The position numbers and the translations under genes are program-made. A stretch of 39,985 bases of DNA from Arenimonas sp. SCN 70-307. GTDB lineage: Bacteria > Pseudomonadota > Gammaproteobacteria > Xanthomonadales > Xanthomonadaceae. Each line of letters starts with the position of its first letter. Position 1 is the first letter of the stretch. The notes under the pieces were generated by a model that was given only the letters and a program-made list of their open reading frames with translations, made no database searches and was not told where the DNA came from. The DNA lies in NCBI RefSeq assembly GCF_001724815.1, contig NZ_MEDO01000021.1, positions 1 through 39,985 of the forward strand, in the 5' to 3' direction. Positions 16,001-25,045 of this stretch are shown in pieces.

Positions 16001-17392
16001 ATGTCTTCCCCTGCGTCCCGCTCCCTGCATTTCCTCGGCGCCGCCGGCACCGTCACCGGCTCTCGCTATCTGGTCCAGGCGGCGGGTCAACGCATCCTGG
16101 TCGATTGCGGCCTGTTCCAGGGCTACAAGCAGCTGCGCGAGCGCAACTGGGCGGATTTTCCGGTCGCGCCCGCGTCCATCGACACGGTGCTGCTGACCCA
16201 TGCCCACCTGGATCACGCAGGCTATCTGCCGGCCCTGGTCAAGCAAGGCTTCGCTGGACGGATCCTTTGCACCGAGGCCACGCGCGATCTGAGCCAACTG
16301 CTGCTGCCCGACAGCGGCCATCTGCTGGAGGAAGAAGCGCGCTACGCGAAGAAGAAGGGCTACTCCAAGCACGCCAATCCGCTGCCGCTGTACACCCAGG
16401 AAGATGCGATGACGTGCCTGACCCGATTCGATGGCCGCCCGTTCCTGGAGCCGCAGGCCCTCGCGCCGGGCGTCAGTGCCCGGTTCATCCCGGCCGGCCA
16501 TATCCTGGGCGCCGCCCAGATTGCGCTGACCATTGACGGTCGCCGCCTGCATTTCACCGGCGACCTCGGCCGCGCCAGTGACGCGCTGATGAAAGCCCCG
16601 GCGCCGTTCGAGGGTGCGGACGTGCTGGTGTGCGAGTCCACCTACGGCAACCGCCGACATCCCACCGCCGACGCCGAGGCGGAGCTCGCGCCCGTGATCA
16701 AGCGGGTCGCCGCCCGCGGCGGCGTCATTGTCATTCCCGCCTTCGCCGTCGGCCGGGCCCAGGCCCTGATGCTGCATATCGCCCGGCTGCGTCAGCGCGG
16801 CGAGATCCCGCGCGTGCCGGTCTATCTCAATAGCCCGATGGCAATCAATGCCACAGACCTCTACCACCGCCACCATGACGAGCACCACGTGACCGACGCC
16901 GAGTGCCGGGACATGTTTGAGCTGGCCACCATGGTGCGGACCGTGGAGGAGTCCAAGGCGCTCAATATGCAGCGCGGGCCGATGATTATCATCTCCGCCA
17001 GCGGCATGCTCTCCGGTGGGCGCGTCCTGCATCACCTGGTGGCGTTTGGCCAGGACTCGCGCAACGCAATCCTGCTGGCCGGCTACCAGGCCGGCGGCAC
17101 CCGGGGCGCGGCGCTGGTGCGCGGCGAGAAATCGTTGCGCATCTTCGGGCAGGAGGTGCCGATCCAGGCCGAGGTCGTGGCCATGGAGAGTTTCTCTGGC
17201 CACGCCGACAGCGAGGAACTGCTTGCCTGGCTGCGCCCGGCCCCGGTCACGCCCAAGATGACCTACATCACCCATGGCGAACCCGACGCCGCCGATGCCC
17301 TGCGCGGCCGGATCGAGCGCGAGCTCGGCTGGCACTGCCGCGTCCCTGAGCATCTGGAACGGGTGCCGCTCGGCGGCGAGGCGGCGGCATGA
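16001..17392 (+). CDS. MBL-fold beta-CASP RNA exonuclease-like protein
   Basis: 463-residue metallo-beta-lactamase protein of the beta-CASP (CPSF73/Ysh1-like) group, which cut RNA with two zinc ions. Motifs: VDCGLFQG; HAHLDH at 67-72 (motif 2); GHILGAAQI; TGDLGR; ESTYGNR; then the beta-CASP insert, SASGMLSGGRVLHH and SGHADSEELLAW. Length is normal for bacterial members. ATG 16001 has AAGGA eight bases upstream and gives the family N-terminus (LHFLGAAGTVTGS). A longer start at 15881 overlaps the previous stop as TGATG and cannot be excluded. The stop overlaps the phosphorylase ATG. In this operon it may feed nucleotides to the phosphorylase; RNA as substrate is from the family, not shown here. 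Confidence 0.85.
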   Translation: MSSPASRSLHFLGAAGTVTGSRYLVQAAGQRILVDCGLFQGYKQLRERNWADFPVAPASIDTVLLTHAHLDHAGYLPALVKQGFAGRILCTEATRDLSQLLLPDSGHLLEEEARYAKKKGYSKHANPLPLYTQEDAMTCLTRFDGRPFLEPQALAPGVSARFIPAGHILGAAQIALTIDGRRLHFTGDLGRASDALMKAPAPFEGADVLVCESTYGNRRHPTADAEAELAPVIKRVAARGGVIVIPAFAVGRAQALMLHIARLRQRGEIPRVPVYLNSPMAINATDLYHRHHDEHHVTDAECRDMFELATMVRTVEESKALNMQRGPMIIISASGMLSGGRVLHHLVAFGQDSRNAILLAGYQAGGTRGAALVRGEKSLRIFGQEVPIQAEVVAMESFSGHADSEELLAWLRPAPVTPKMTYITHGEPDAADALRGRIERELGWHCRVPEHLERVPLGGEAAA

Positions 17393-18900
17393 CCGAGCAC
17401 GCCCACACCCGCCTGCGCGTGGTGCGCGCCGGCATCGATACCTACCAGCAGCCGGTGGTCTATATGCACCGCGACTGCCCCGTCTGCCGCTCGGAGGGCT
17501 TTGCGGCCCTGACCCGGGTCCAGATGCGGGTCGGGACACGCGAGGTCATCGCCACCCTGAACGTCGTCACGGGCGATCACCTGGCGGTCGATGAGGTGGC
17601 GCTGTCGGACGCGGCTTGGCAGGCCGTAACGCCCGAGGCCGGCGCCTACGCGACGTTCCAGCATCCCGAGCAGGCCGCTTCGGCCGGCGCCCTGCGCGCC
17701 AAGGTGTTCGGGGCGCGGCTCGACGACGCCGACTGTCTCGCCCTGATGCGCGACACCGCCGCCAACCGGCTCTCCGACATTGAGCTGGCGGCGTTTGTGA
17801 CCGCCTGCGCTGGCGAGCGCTTGGACCACGGCGAAACGATCGCCCTGACCCGGGCCATGGTGGCGGTCGGTGAGCGCCTGGACTGGGGCGGCGGTCCGGT
17901 GCTGGACAAGCACTGCGTGGGGGGGCTGCCAGGCAATCGCACCACCCCGATCGTGGTCGCGATCATCGCGGCGCTGGGGCATCGCATCCCCAAGACCTCG
18001 TCGCGGGCGATCACCTCCCCGGCCGGCACCGCCGACACGATGGAGGTGATGGCCCCGGTGGCGCTGGATTTGGCGGCGATGCGGCGGGTGGTCGAACGCG
18101 AGGGCGGCTGCATCGTCTGGGGCGGCAATGTGCGCCTGAGTCCGGCCGACGACGTGCTGATCCGGGTCGAGCGACCGCTGGACTTCGACAGCGACGGCCA
18201 ACTGGTCGCCAGTGTGCTGTCCAAGAAGGTGGCCGCCGGCGCGAGCCAAGTGCTGATCGACATGCCCGTTGGGCCCACCGCCAAGGTGCGCTCGGACGCG
18301 GCGGCGCAGGCGCTGGCAGCACGACTGACCGTCACCGGATCCGCGATGGGCCTGAACCTGGCGGTCTTGCACACCGATGGTCGCCAGCCGGTCGGCATGG
18401 GCATCGGCCCGGCGCTGGAGGCCCGCGACGTGCTGGCCGTGCTGCGCGGCGCGCCCGGGGCCCCGGCCGACCTGCGCACGCGGGCTTTGGCCGTCGCCGG
18501 CGCTTTGCTCGAGCTCGCGCCCGGCACGCCGCCCGGTCAGGGACCGGCCCTGGCCACGCAGGCATTGGACTCGGGTCGCGCCTGGGCCAAGTTCCTGGCC
18601 ATCTGTGAGGCGCAAGGCGGCTTCAGCGAGCCGGGCGAAGCACCCTTCCAGGCGCCGGTAGTGGCCCCCCGTGCCGGGCGCATCGCCGCGATCGACAACC
18701 GACGCCTGGCCAAGGTGGCCAAGTTGGCCGGCGCACCCGGCGCGGCCTTGGCCGGCGTCGTCTGCACGTTGCGCATCGGGGATCCGGTCGTAGCCGGGCA
18801 ACCGCTGTACACCGTGCACGCCCAGTCCCCCGGCGAGCGCGACTACGCCTTGGCCTACGCCCAGACCCACACCGACATCCTGTCCCTGGAGGCCCCATGA
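17389..18900 (+). CDS. Type-2 thymidine phosphorylase / AMP phosphorylase-like
   Basis: 503-residue nucleoside (or NMP) phosphorylase. The extra N-terminal domain (about 1-85) and total length match archaeal AMP phosphorylase and bacterial type-2 thymidine phosphorylase rather than short DeoA. The phosphate-binding region reads KHCVGGLPGNRTT (174-186), instead of the KHSTGG of E. coli DeoA, followed by TSSRAITSPAGTADTMEV, IVWGGNVRLSPADD and SKKVAAGA. Archaeal relatives split AMP with phosphate into adenine and ribose-1,5-bisphosphate; bacterial ones are annotated as thymidine phosphorylase without firm proof. It sits between the RNA nuclease and PRPP synthetase, overlapping both by ATGA, a context that favours ribonucleotide degradation. 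Substrate unproven. Confidence 0.85.
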   Translation: MTEHAHTRLRVVRAGIDTYQQPVVYMHRDCPVCRSEGFAALTRVQMRVGTREVIATLNVVTGDHLAVDEVALSDAAWQAVTPEAGAYATFQHPEQAASAGALRAKVFGARLDDADCLALMRDTAANRLSDIELAAFVTACAGERLDHGETIALTRAMVAVGERLDWGGGPVLDKHCVGGLPGNRTTPIVVAIIAALGHRIPKTSSRAITSPAGTADTMEVMAPVALDLAAMRRVVEREGGCIVWGGNVRLSPADDVLIRVERPLDFDSDGQLVASVLSKKVAAGASQVLIDMPVGPTAKVRSDAAAQALAARLTVTGSAMGLNLAVLHTDGRQPVGMGIGPALEARDVLAVLRGAPGAPADLRTRALAVAGALLELAPGTPPGQGPALATQALDSGRAWAKFLAICEAQGGFSEPGEAPFQAPVVAPRAGRIAAIDNRRLAKVAKLAGAPGAALAGVVCTLRIGDPVVAGQPLYTVHAQSPGERDYALAYAQTHTDILSLEAP

Positions 18901-19814
18901 GCCGCGTGCTGATCCCCTTTCCCGATTTGCAGCCGCTGGCGGTGGATTTGGCGGCGCGTTTGAACGCCCGCGTGGCACCCGTGGGCTGGCGCCGGTTCCC
19001 CGACGGGGAATCGCTGGTGACGCTCGACCGCCAACTCAGCGGAGTCGACGTGGTGGTGGTGGCCGGCCTGAGGAACGTGGACTCGGTGGCGCTGGCGCTG
19101 CGCTTTGTCGCCGAGACCGCCCGCGAGCTGGGCGCCCGTTCGGTCGGCCTGGTCGCCCCGTACCTGCCCTACATGCGCCAGGACACGCGCTTTCATCCCG
19201 GCGAAGCGATCAGCGCGCCGATCTTTGCCCGGTTCCTGGAGCAAAGCGTCGACTGGCTGGTGACGGTGGATCCGCACCTGCACCGCAATCCGCGCCTGGA
19301 CGGGTTGTTCTCGATCCCGACCCGCCATGTCGCCGCGGCGGCGGCGATGGCGGCCTGGGTGCAGGCCAACGTCCCCGACGCGATCTTGATCGGTCCCGAC
19401 AGCGAATCGGCGCAGTGGGTTGGCGATATCGCCGCGCGGGCGCAGGTGCCGTTCCAGGTGCTGGCCAAGATCCGGGAGGGCGATCGCTCCGTCCGGGTGA
19501 GCCTGCCCGATCCCGTCGCCGCTCGCGGCCGCACGCCCGTGGTGGTCGATGACATCGTCTCCTCGGGCCATACGATGATCGAAACCCTCAAGCATCTGGC
19601 CACGCTGGGGTTGCCCCCGGCGACGTGCCTGGTCACCCACGCGGTCTTTTCCGAGGACGCCTACGAGCGCCTGCTCGCCGCCGGCGCCCGGCGCGTCGTC
19701 AGCACCGACACCATTCCCCACCCGGCCTGCAATGCCATTGCGATGGCGCCGGCGCTGGCGGTGGCCTGCGAGGCCCTGCTCGCCGAGCGCACCCCGTCCC
19801 TGGCCGCCCCGTGA
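18897..19814 (+). CDS. prs: Ribose-phosphate pyrophosphokinase (PRPP synthetase)
   Basis: 305-residue PRPP synthetase-like protein joining ribose-5-phosphate and ATP to give PRPP and AMP, or the reverse. Motifs: FPDGES (34-39), YMRQDTRFHPGEAIS (ATP/ribose-5-P region, 92-106), VDPHLHR (124-130, metal and catalytic His) and the PRPP loop VVVDDIVSSGHT (215-226). It is shorter and more divergent than housekeeping Prs, lacking the classical regulatory flag residues, so it is probably a specialised second copy. ATG overlaps the phosphorylase stop (ATGA). Pairing with a nucleotide phosphorylase suggests pentose phosphate recovery rather than nucleotide biosynthesis, which is inference. A 40-bp gap follows before phosphoketolase. 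Confidence 0.85.
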   Translation: MSRVLIPFPDLQPLAVDLAARLNARVAPVGWRRFPDGESLVTLDRQLSGVDVVVVAGLRNVDSVALALRFVAETARELGARSVGLVAPYLPYMRQDTRFHPGEAISAPIFARFLEQSVDWLVTVDPHLHRNPRLDGLFSIPTRHVAAAAAMAAWVQANVPDAILIGPDSESAQWVGDIAARAQVPFQVLAKIREGDRSVRVSLPDPVAARGRTPVVVDDIVSSGHTMIETLKHLATLGLPPATCLVTHAVFSEDAYERLLAAGARRVVSTDTIPHPACNAIAMAPALAVACEALLAERTPSLAAP

Positions 19815-19854
19815 GCCGCGCCGTCCACCGCCCCATCTGTGCCCTGGAGTTTCG

Positions 19855-22317
19855 ATGAACGACCTAACCTGCCCCGCCAGCGCCATCAGCGCCATTGACC
19901 AGCACCGGATTGACCAGTTGGCCCGGCGCTACGCCCAGGCCGAGCCGGCCTTCGCCGCGTGGGCCGCCGGCTATGGCGTCATCACGCACACGCCGCTCAC
20001 CCAGCTGCGCGTGCGCGCCATGCTCGAAGAGTTGGTCGCCACTGGCGCGCTGCCGGATGCAGAGACCGGCTATAGGCGCCTGAGCGCGGCCGATCGCATT
20101 GCCAGCGCGGGCATGTGGCTGGTGGCGCATATGACCTACGCCCAGCGTGTCCGGCTCGATGGCAGTCCGATGGCCGCCGAGGACTTCAAGCCGCAGCCCG
20201 AAGGCCATACCGGCGGCGCGTTGAACATGGTGCCGGCCTACACCGGTTACCTGGCGATGAATGCGCTCGATGGCCGGACCCGCGCCTGGATGATGGGCCA
20301 GGGCCACTGCGTGGCGGCGATCGATGCGCTCAACGTGATCGTCGACAACATGAGCCCGGCGCATGCGGCCCGCTATGGCCTGGATGAGCCGCGGCTGGCG
20401 CGATTCGTGGGCGACTTCTACTCCTATGCGCTCACGCCCGAGGGGCGGCCGGCCTCGCCGCTGGGCTCGCACGTCAACGCCCACACCGCCGGCGGCCTGC
20501 AGGAAGGCGGCTATCTGGGCTTTGCCGAGCTGCACTACGTGCACGCGCCGCTGCCCGGTGAGCGGCTGGTCGCGTTCGTCAGCGATGGCGCCTTCGAGGA
20601 GCAGCGTGGCGGCGACTGGGCGCCGCGCTGGTGGCGCCCGGACGATTCGGGCTTGGTCGCGCCCATCATGATCCTCAACGGCCGGCGCATCGAGCAGCGC
20701 AGCCAGATCGAACAGCAGGGCGGCGAGGACTGGCTGTATCGCCACCTGCGGCTCAATGGATTCGAACCCATCGGCCTGGACGGGCGCGATCCGGCCAGCA
20801 TCGCCTGGGGCATCCATGTCATCGAGTCGCGGCTGCAGGCCTGCACCGAGGCGGCCGCGCTGCATCCCGAGGGCGATTTCCGAATCCCGCTGCGCTACGG
20901 TGTCGCCGAGGCGCCCAAGGGCTTTGGGTTTCCCGGCGCCGGCACCAACGCCGCCCACAACTTGCCGCTATCGGGTAATCCCCACCGCGATGCGGCCGCC
21001 CGCGAGCAGTTCAATGCCGGCTGTGCGCCGCTCTACGTGCCGCCGGCGGATCTGCAGGCGGCGATTGCGGCTCTCAATACACACGCGACTCAGGGTCGGC
21101 CGCGCGAGCGCGACCACGCGCTCGCGACCCGCCAGGTGGCGCTGCCGACCGTGCCCGAGCCGGCCTGGGCGGAGCCCGGCACGATTGGCTCGCCGATGGC
21201 CGCTCTGGATGGTCAGTTTGTTCGCTTGGTGCAGGCCAACCCGCAGCTGCGCCCGCGCGTGGGTAATCCCGATGAGTTGCGCAGCAACAAACTCGACGCG
21301 ACCCTGGACCTGCTCAAACACCGGGTGCAGGAGCCGGAAGCCGGCGTCGCAGAATCGCGCACCGGCGCTGTAGTCACCGCGCTCAACGAGGAGGCGGTCG
21401 TTTGCGCGGCGCTGGCGAACAAGGGCGGACTCAACCTGGTGGTGACGTACGAGGCCTTCGCCCCGAAGATGCTGGGCGCCTTGCGCCAGGAACTCATTTT
21501 CTCCCGGCATCTGCGCGAGGCCGGGCGGCCGCCGGGCTGGCTGGGCGTACCGGTGGTGCTGACGTCGCACACCTGGGAGAACGCCAAGAACGAACAGTCC
21601 CACCAGGACCCGACCCTGGCCGAGGCGCTGCTGGGCGAAATGGCGGACGGCGCCCGCGTGTGTTTCCCGCCGGACGGCAACAGCGCCATGGTGGCCCTGA
21701 CCCATAGCCTGCGGGCCCAGGGCACGATCACGGCGCTGGTGGTGCCCAAGCGCGAGGTGCCCAATCGTTTGACGCCGGCGCAGGCGCGCCTGCTCGCCGA
21801 GGAGGGCCTGCTCTTGCTGCACGGCGACCCCGACACCGCCGCGGTGCTGCTGGCCGCCACCGGCAGCTACCAGCTGGGGGAAGTGTTACGGGCGCATCAG
21901 CGACTTCAATCGTCGGGGATCGCCACGGCCGTCATCTATATCGGCGAGCCAGGGCGGCTGCGGGCCGGACGCGATGCACGGGAAACCGCCTACGTGCTTT
22001 CTGATGCCTTGGTGCTGCGCCATTTCCCGGTCGGCACCCCACGCGTGTTCGTGACCCATACCCGGCCCGAACCCTACCTGGGCGCGCTTCGGCGGATCGA
22101 TACCGGGCCCGCCACGACGCGGGCACTGGGCTTCGTCAACCAGGGCGGCACGCTGGACGTGCCAGGGCTGCTGTTCGCCAACGGCTGCACCTGGGCGCAT
22201 ACGGTCGCGGCGGCGCTGGCAGTGCTGGGTCGCCCCCTCAATGACGGATTGCGGGCCGACGAGCAAGCCGCCCTGGCCGGCCGCGGCGACCCGACCCTGA
22301 TCACGCGCCCGGCATGA
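19855..22317 (+). CDS. xfp: Divergent phosphoketolase (XFP family)
   Basis: 820-residue thiamine-diphosphate enzyme of the phosphoketolase family, which splits xylulose-5-P or fructose-6-P with phosphate into acetyl phosphate and a shorter sugar phosphate. Recognisable: EGHTGG (116-121), GQGH (148-151), SHVNAHTAGGLQEGG (205-219), PIMILNG, VGNPDELRSNKL, and SHTW...SHQDP (571-586). It departs from classical enzymes where GDGEAETGP would stand: here SDGAFEEQRGGD (243-254). The normal SH-x-APETPG is also altered. It is therefore a separate subfamily that may use a different substrate. ATG 19855 has GGAG seven bases upstream. The stop overlaps the UbiB-like gene (ATGA). Acetyl phosphate would be used by acetate kinase two genes downstream. 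Confidence 0.8.
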   Translation: MNDLTCPASAISAIDQHRIDQLARRYAQAEPAFAAWAAGYGVITHTPLTQLRVRAMLEELVATGALPDAETGYRRLSAADRIASAGMWLVAHMTYAQRVRLDGSPMAAEDFKPQPEGHTGGALNMVPAYTGYLAMNALDGRTRAWMMGQGHCVAAIDALNVIVDNMSPAHAARYGLDEPRLARFVGDFYSYALTPEGRPASPLGSHVNAHTAGGLQEGGYLGFAELHYVHAPLPGERLVAFVSDGAFEEQRGGDWAPRWWRPDDSGLVAPIMILNGRRIEQRSQIEQQGGEDWLYRHLRLNGFEPIGLDGRDPASIAWGIHVIESRLQACTEAAALHPEGDFRIPLRYGVAEAPKGFGFPGAGTNAAHNLPLSGNPHRDAAAREQFNAGCAPLYVPPADLQAAIAALNTHATQGRPRERDHALATRQVALPTVPEPAWAEPGTIGSPMAALDGQFVRLVQANPQLRPRVGNPDELRSNKLDATLDLLKHRVQEPEAGVAESRTGAVVTALNEEAVVCAALANKGGLNLVVTYEAFAPKMLGALRQELIFSRHLREAGRPPGWLGVPVVLTSHTWENAKNEQSHQDPTLAEALLGEMADGARVCFPPDGNSAMVALTHSLRAQGTITALVVPKREVPNRLTPAQARLLAEEGLLLLHGDPDTAAVLLAATGSYQLGEVLRAHQRLQSSGIATAVIYIGEPGRLRAGRDARETAYVLSDALVLRHFPVGTPRVFVTHTRPEPYLGALRRIDTGPATTRALGFVNQGGTLDVPGLLFANGCTWAHTVAAALAVLGRPLNDGLRADEQAALAGRGDPTLITRPA

Positions 22318-23921
22318 ACACCTCTCAACCAAAGCCTGCCTCGCGCCTGCCCCGCAGCCTGCAGATCGCCGTTGCCTTGGGCGGCTTCGGCTGGACTTGG
22401 TGGCGGCGCCATCGGCGCGCCCCGGAAAGCCTGCCGGCGCGCCTGCGCGAAACCCTGGAAGGCTTGGGGACGACCTTCGTCAAGCTGGGCCAGGGATTGA
22501 GCCTGCGCCGGGACCTCTTGCCGGCCCCGTACCTGGTCGAGCTGGAGGCCTTGCACGCCCACGTGCCGCCGTTCGAGTCGGCGTTGGCGGTGGCGGCGAT
22601 CGAGTCCGCGTTCGGCCAGCCCGTGGACCAGCTGTTCGCCGAGTTCGAGCCCGTCCCCTTCGCCGCCGCGTCGGTCGCCCAGGTGCACCGGGCCCAACTG
22701 CCGGACGGGCGCACGGTCGCGGTCAAGGTACGCCGGCCCGGCATCGTGGCCCAGGTGCATGCCGACCTGCGGCTGCTGCGGCGCTTCGTGCGGGTTTGCC
22801 AATGGCTGCTCCCCGGCCTGCGGCGCTACCAGCCCCTGGACCTGATCGAGGAGTTGGGGCAGTTCCTGCACCAGGAAATCGACATGGTCCAGGAGGCACG
22901 CAACATGCGGCGTCTGGCCAGCACGCTCGATCCCCTGCCCTACCTGACCTTGCCGCACGTGGTGGAGCCGCTGGTCGCCCCGGCGGTGATCGTGCAGGAG
23001 TTCAGCCACGGCGCGCCGCTGGCGACGCGCAATCGCACGCCGCGCGGCCGCGACCTGGCCGGCCTGCTGCTCGATGCCTACGTCCACCAGCTGATGGGGG
23101 CCGGCGTGTTTCATGCCGATCCGCATCCGGGCAACTTGTTTGAACTCCCGGACGGTCGCCTCTGCTTTCACGACTTTGGCTCCATCGGCTACTTGGACCC
23201 GGCAGCGCGCACCGCGTTCGCGCAACTGATCGAGGGCCTGGTGGTGGACGATGCCTCGGCGGTGCTCGATGCCGTGGTGGCGATGGGGTTCATTCAGGGC
23301 GCGATCGATCGACGGGCCTATGTGCGCGCCATCAGTGAAATCCTCAGCAGCCTGGCCACCCTGCCCCTCAACGAATGGTCCATGGCTGATGCGATCTGGC
23401 GGGTGGCGCGGATCGGGGCGGGCGCGAACTTCCGGCTGCCCCGTCATCTGCTGGTCCTGATGCGCACGCTGTTCCTGGCCGAGAACACGCTGCGGGGCCT
23501 GGACCCGGATCTGGACCTGATGCAGGCCCTGGGCGCCCGCGCCCAACGCATGGTCCAGACTTTGCAGCAGCAGGCGGGCGGGCGGCCGATGCATGAGCAA
23601 CTGCTCAAGAGCGCCGAGCAGCTGCCGGTCGTGGCGATGCAGATGCTTCGGCAGCTGCAACTGGACGAAGGGCGGCCCGCGCTGTCGCTGCACCATCGCG
23701 GCCTGGAGCCGCTGGAAACGACGCTGGCGCGCACCGGCAATCGCCTGGCCTTGGCGCTGGTGACGCTGGGCCTGTACCTGGCCGGGTCGGTGATGATGCT
23801 GCACGGCGCCGGGCCGCGCCTGTGGGGCCATCTGCCGGTGCTCTCGGGGCTGGCGTTCGCGGCCGCGCTCGTGCTGTCCTGGCGGCTGGTGCGCGCCATC
23901 TCGCGCTCGGGGCACCTATGA
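22314..23921 (+). CDS. UbiB/ABC1/ADCK family atypical kinase
   Basis: 535-residue membrane-linked kinase-like protein. Motifs: KLGQ (57-60) with LSLRRDLLP, the family's KxGQ; Ala-rich nucleotide loop FAAASVAQVHRA (117-128); VAVKV with Lys 139; catalytic-loop HADPHPGN (267-274); DFG (287-289). Two C-terminal membrane helices (about 475-525) complete the UbiB layout. Family members support ubiquinone biosynthesis or lipid/quinone handling, usually next to ubi genes; none are here. It lies between phosphoketolase and acetate kinase with ATGA overlaps on both sides, so it is an integral part of the array. Start at 22314 is set by the overlap. What it phosphorylates or hydrolyses here is unknown. 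Confidence 0.85.
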   Translation: MNTSQPKPASRLPRSLQIAVALGGFGWTWWRRHRRAPESLPARLRETLEGLGTTFVKLGQGLSLRRDLLPAPYLVELEALHAHVPPFESALAVAAIESAFGQPVDQLFAEFEPVPFAAASVAQVHRAQLPDGRTVAVKVRRPGIVAQVHADLRLLRRFVRVCQWLLPGLRRYQPLDLIEELGQFLHQEIDMVQEARNMRRLASTLDPLPYLTLPHVVEPLVAPAVIVQEFSHGAPLATRNRTPRGRDLAGLLLDAYVHQLMGAGVFHADPHPGNLFELPDGRLCFHDFGSIGYLDPAARTAFAQLIEGLVVDDASAVLDAVVAMGFIQGAIDRRAYVRAISEILSSLATLPLNEWSMADAIWRVARIGAGANFRLPRHLLVLMRTLFLAENTLRGLDPDLDLMQALGARAQRMVQTLQQQAGGRPMHEQLLKSAEQLPVVAMQMLRQLQLDEGRPALSLHHRGLEPLETTLARTGNRLALALVTLGLYLAGSVMMLHGAGPRLWGHLPVLSGLAFAAALVLSWRLVRAISRSGHL

Positions 23922-25045
23922 GCGCGCCGCGCGATGTCCTGACGATCAACGTCGGCTCGGCCACCGTCAAGGCGGCGTACTACGCGATGGATGCGCAGGG
24001 CGTCCTGATCACGCCGGCGGCCCGCGCCAAGATCGCCGTGCTGCCCGAGGATGCGCATGACGCCCGCAGTGCGGACCGCTGGCTGTCGCAGTTGCTGGTG
24101 CAGCTGCCGGCCAGGGCCGGGCAGCCTTCGCGCGTGGCGCACCGGGTCGTGCACGGCGCGGCCCGCCCGGGTCCGGCCCGCGTCACCGAGGCATTGATGA
24201 CCGAGCTGACGGCGCTCACGCCGTTGGCGCCCCTGCATCAAGGCCCGGCCCTGCGGCTGATCGATGCCGCCCGGCACCGCTGGCCGGGGGTGCCGCAGGT
24301 GGCCGCTTTCGACACCAGTTGGCATGCGACCCTCGCGCCGTGGGCCCGGCGCCTGCCGGTACCGGCGAGCCTGCATGCGGCTGGCGTGATGCGCTACGGC
24401 TTCCACGGCCTCGCCTTCGCCTCGGCCGTGCGCCAACTCTCGGCGCTGGCCCCGGCGCTGGCGCAGGCGCGGCTGGTGCTGGTGCACCTGGGCGGTGGTT
24501 CCAGCCTGTGCGCGGTGGCCAACGGCCGCAGCGTCGATACCACCATGGGCATGACGCCCCTGGACGGGGTGCCGATGGCGACCCGGTCGGGCAGCCTCGA
24601 CCCCGGCGTCGTGCTGTACCTCGCGCAGACACGGCACATGCCGCTGCCCCAGATCGAACACCTGCTCTGGCGCGAGTCCGGCCTGCGGGGGCTGTCGGGC
24701 GGCAGTGGCGACATGCGCGAACTGCTGGCCGATACCAGTGAGTCGGCCGGCCACGCCCGGGCGCACTACGCCCTTCGAATCGCGCAGGCCGTCGCGGCCA
24801 TGGCGACCAGCCTCGGCGGGGTGGACGCGATCGTGTTCTCGGGTGGCATTGGCGATGGCGCCGCGCCGATCCGGGCCGCCGTGGCCGAACGTCTGGCCTG
24901 GATGGGCCTGCGCCTGGACCCGGAGGCCAATGCAGCCGGGGTGGCGCAGATCCACGCGGCCGGCGCGGCGATCTCGGTCTTCGTTGTCCGGGCCGACGAA
25001 GAGCAGGAGCTGGCGTTGGCGGCGCTGGCGGAGCCAACGCCATGA
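23918..25045 (+). CDS. ackA: Acetate kinase
   Basis: 375-residue ASKHA-fold kinase converting acetyl phosphate and ADP to acetate and ATP. Active-site elements: N11 (TINVGS), HRVVHG (75-80), APLHQ (usually APLHN), FDTSWH with D132, YGFHG with H163, HLGGGSS, MTPLDG and TRSGSLDPG with R223. The magnesium-binding GGIGE is GGIGD (D313), a conservative change. Slightly shorter than the typical 395-400 residues. ATG 23918 overlaps the UbiB stop and the gene's own stop overlaps the next ATG. Together with phosphoketolase it forms the phosphoketolase-acetate kinase pair that yields one ATP per pentose cleaved. Confidence 0.88.
   Translation: MSAPRDVLTINVGSATVKAAYYAMDAQGVLITPAARAKIAVLPEDAHDARSADRWLSQLLVQLPARAGQPSRVAHRVVHGAARPGPARVTEALMTELTALTPLAPLHQGPALRLIDAARHRWPGVPQVAAFDTSWHATLAPWARRLPVPASLHAAGVMRYGFHGLAFASAVRQLSALAPALAQARLVLVHLGGGSSLCAVANGRSVDTTMGMTPLDGVPMATRSGSLDPGVVLYLAQTRHMPLPQIEHLLWRESGLRGLSGGSGDMRELLADTSESAGHARAHYALRIAQAVAAMATSLGGVDAIVFSGGIGDGAAPIRAAVAERLAWMGLRLDPEANAAGVAQIHAAGAAISVFVVRADEEQELALAALAEPTP

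Noticed and set aside
15815-17539. 574-codon minus-strand frame
   Set aside because: Antisense of the beta-CASP nuclease, whose motifs are complete on the plus strand.
17263-18978. 571-codon minus-strand frame
   Set aside because: Antisense of the phosphorylase; composition typical of shadow frames.
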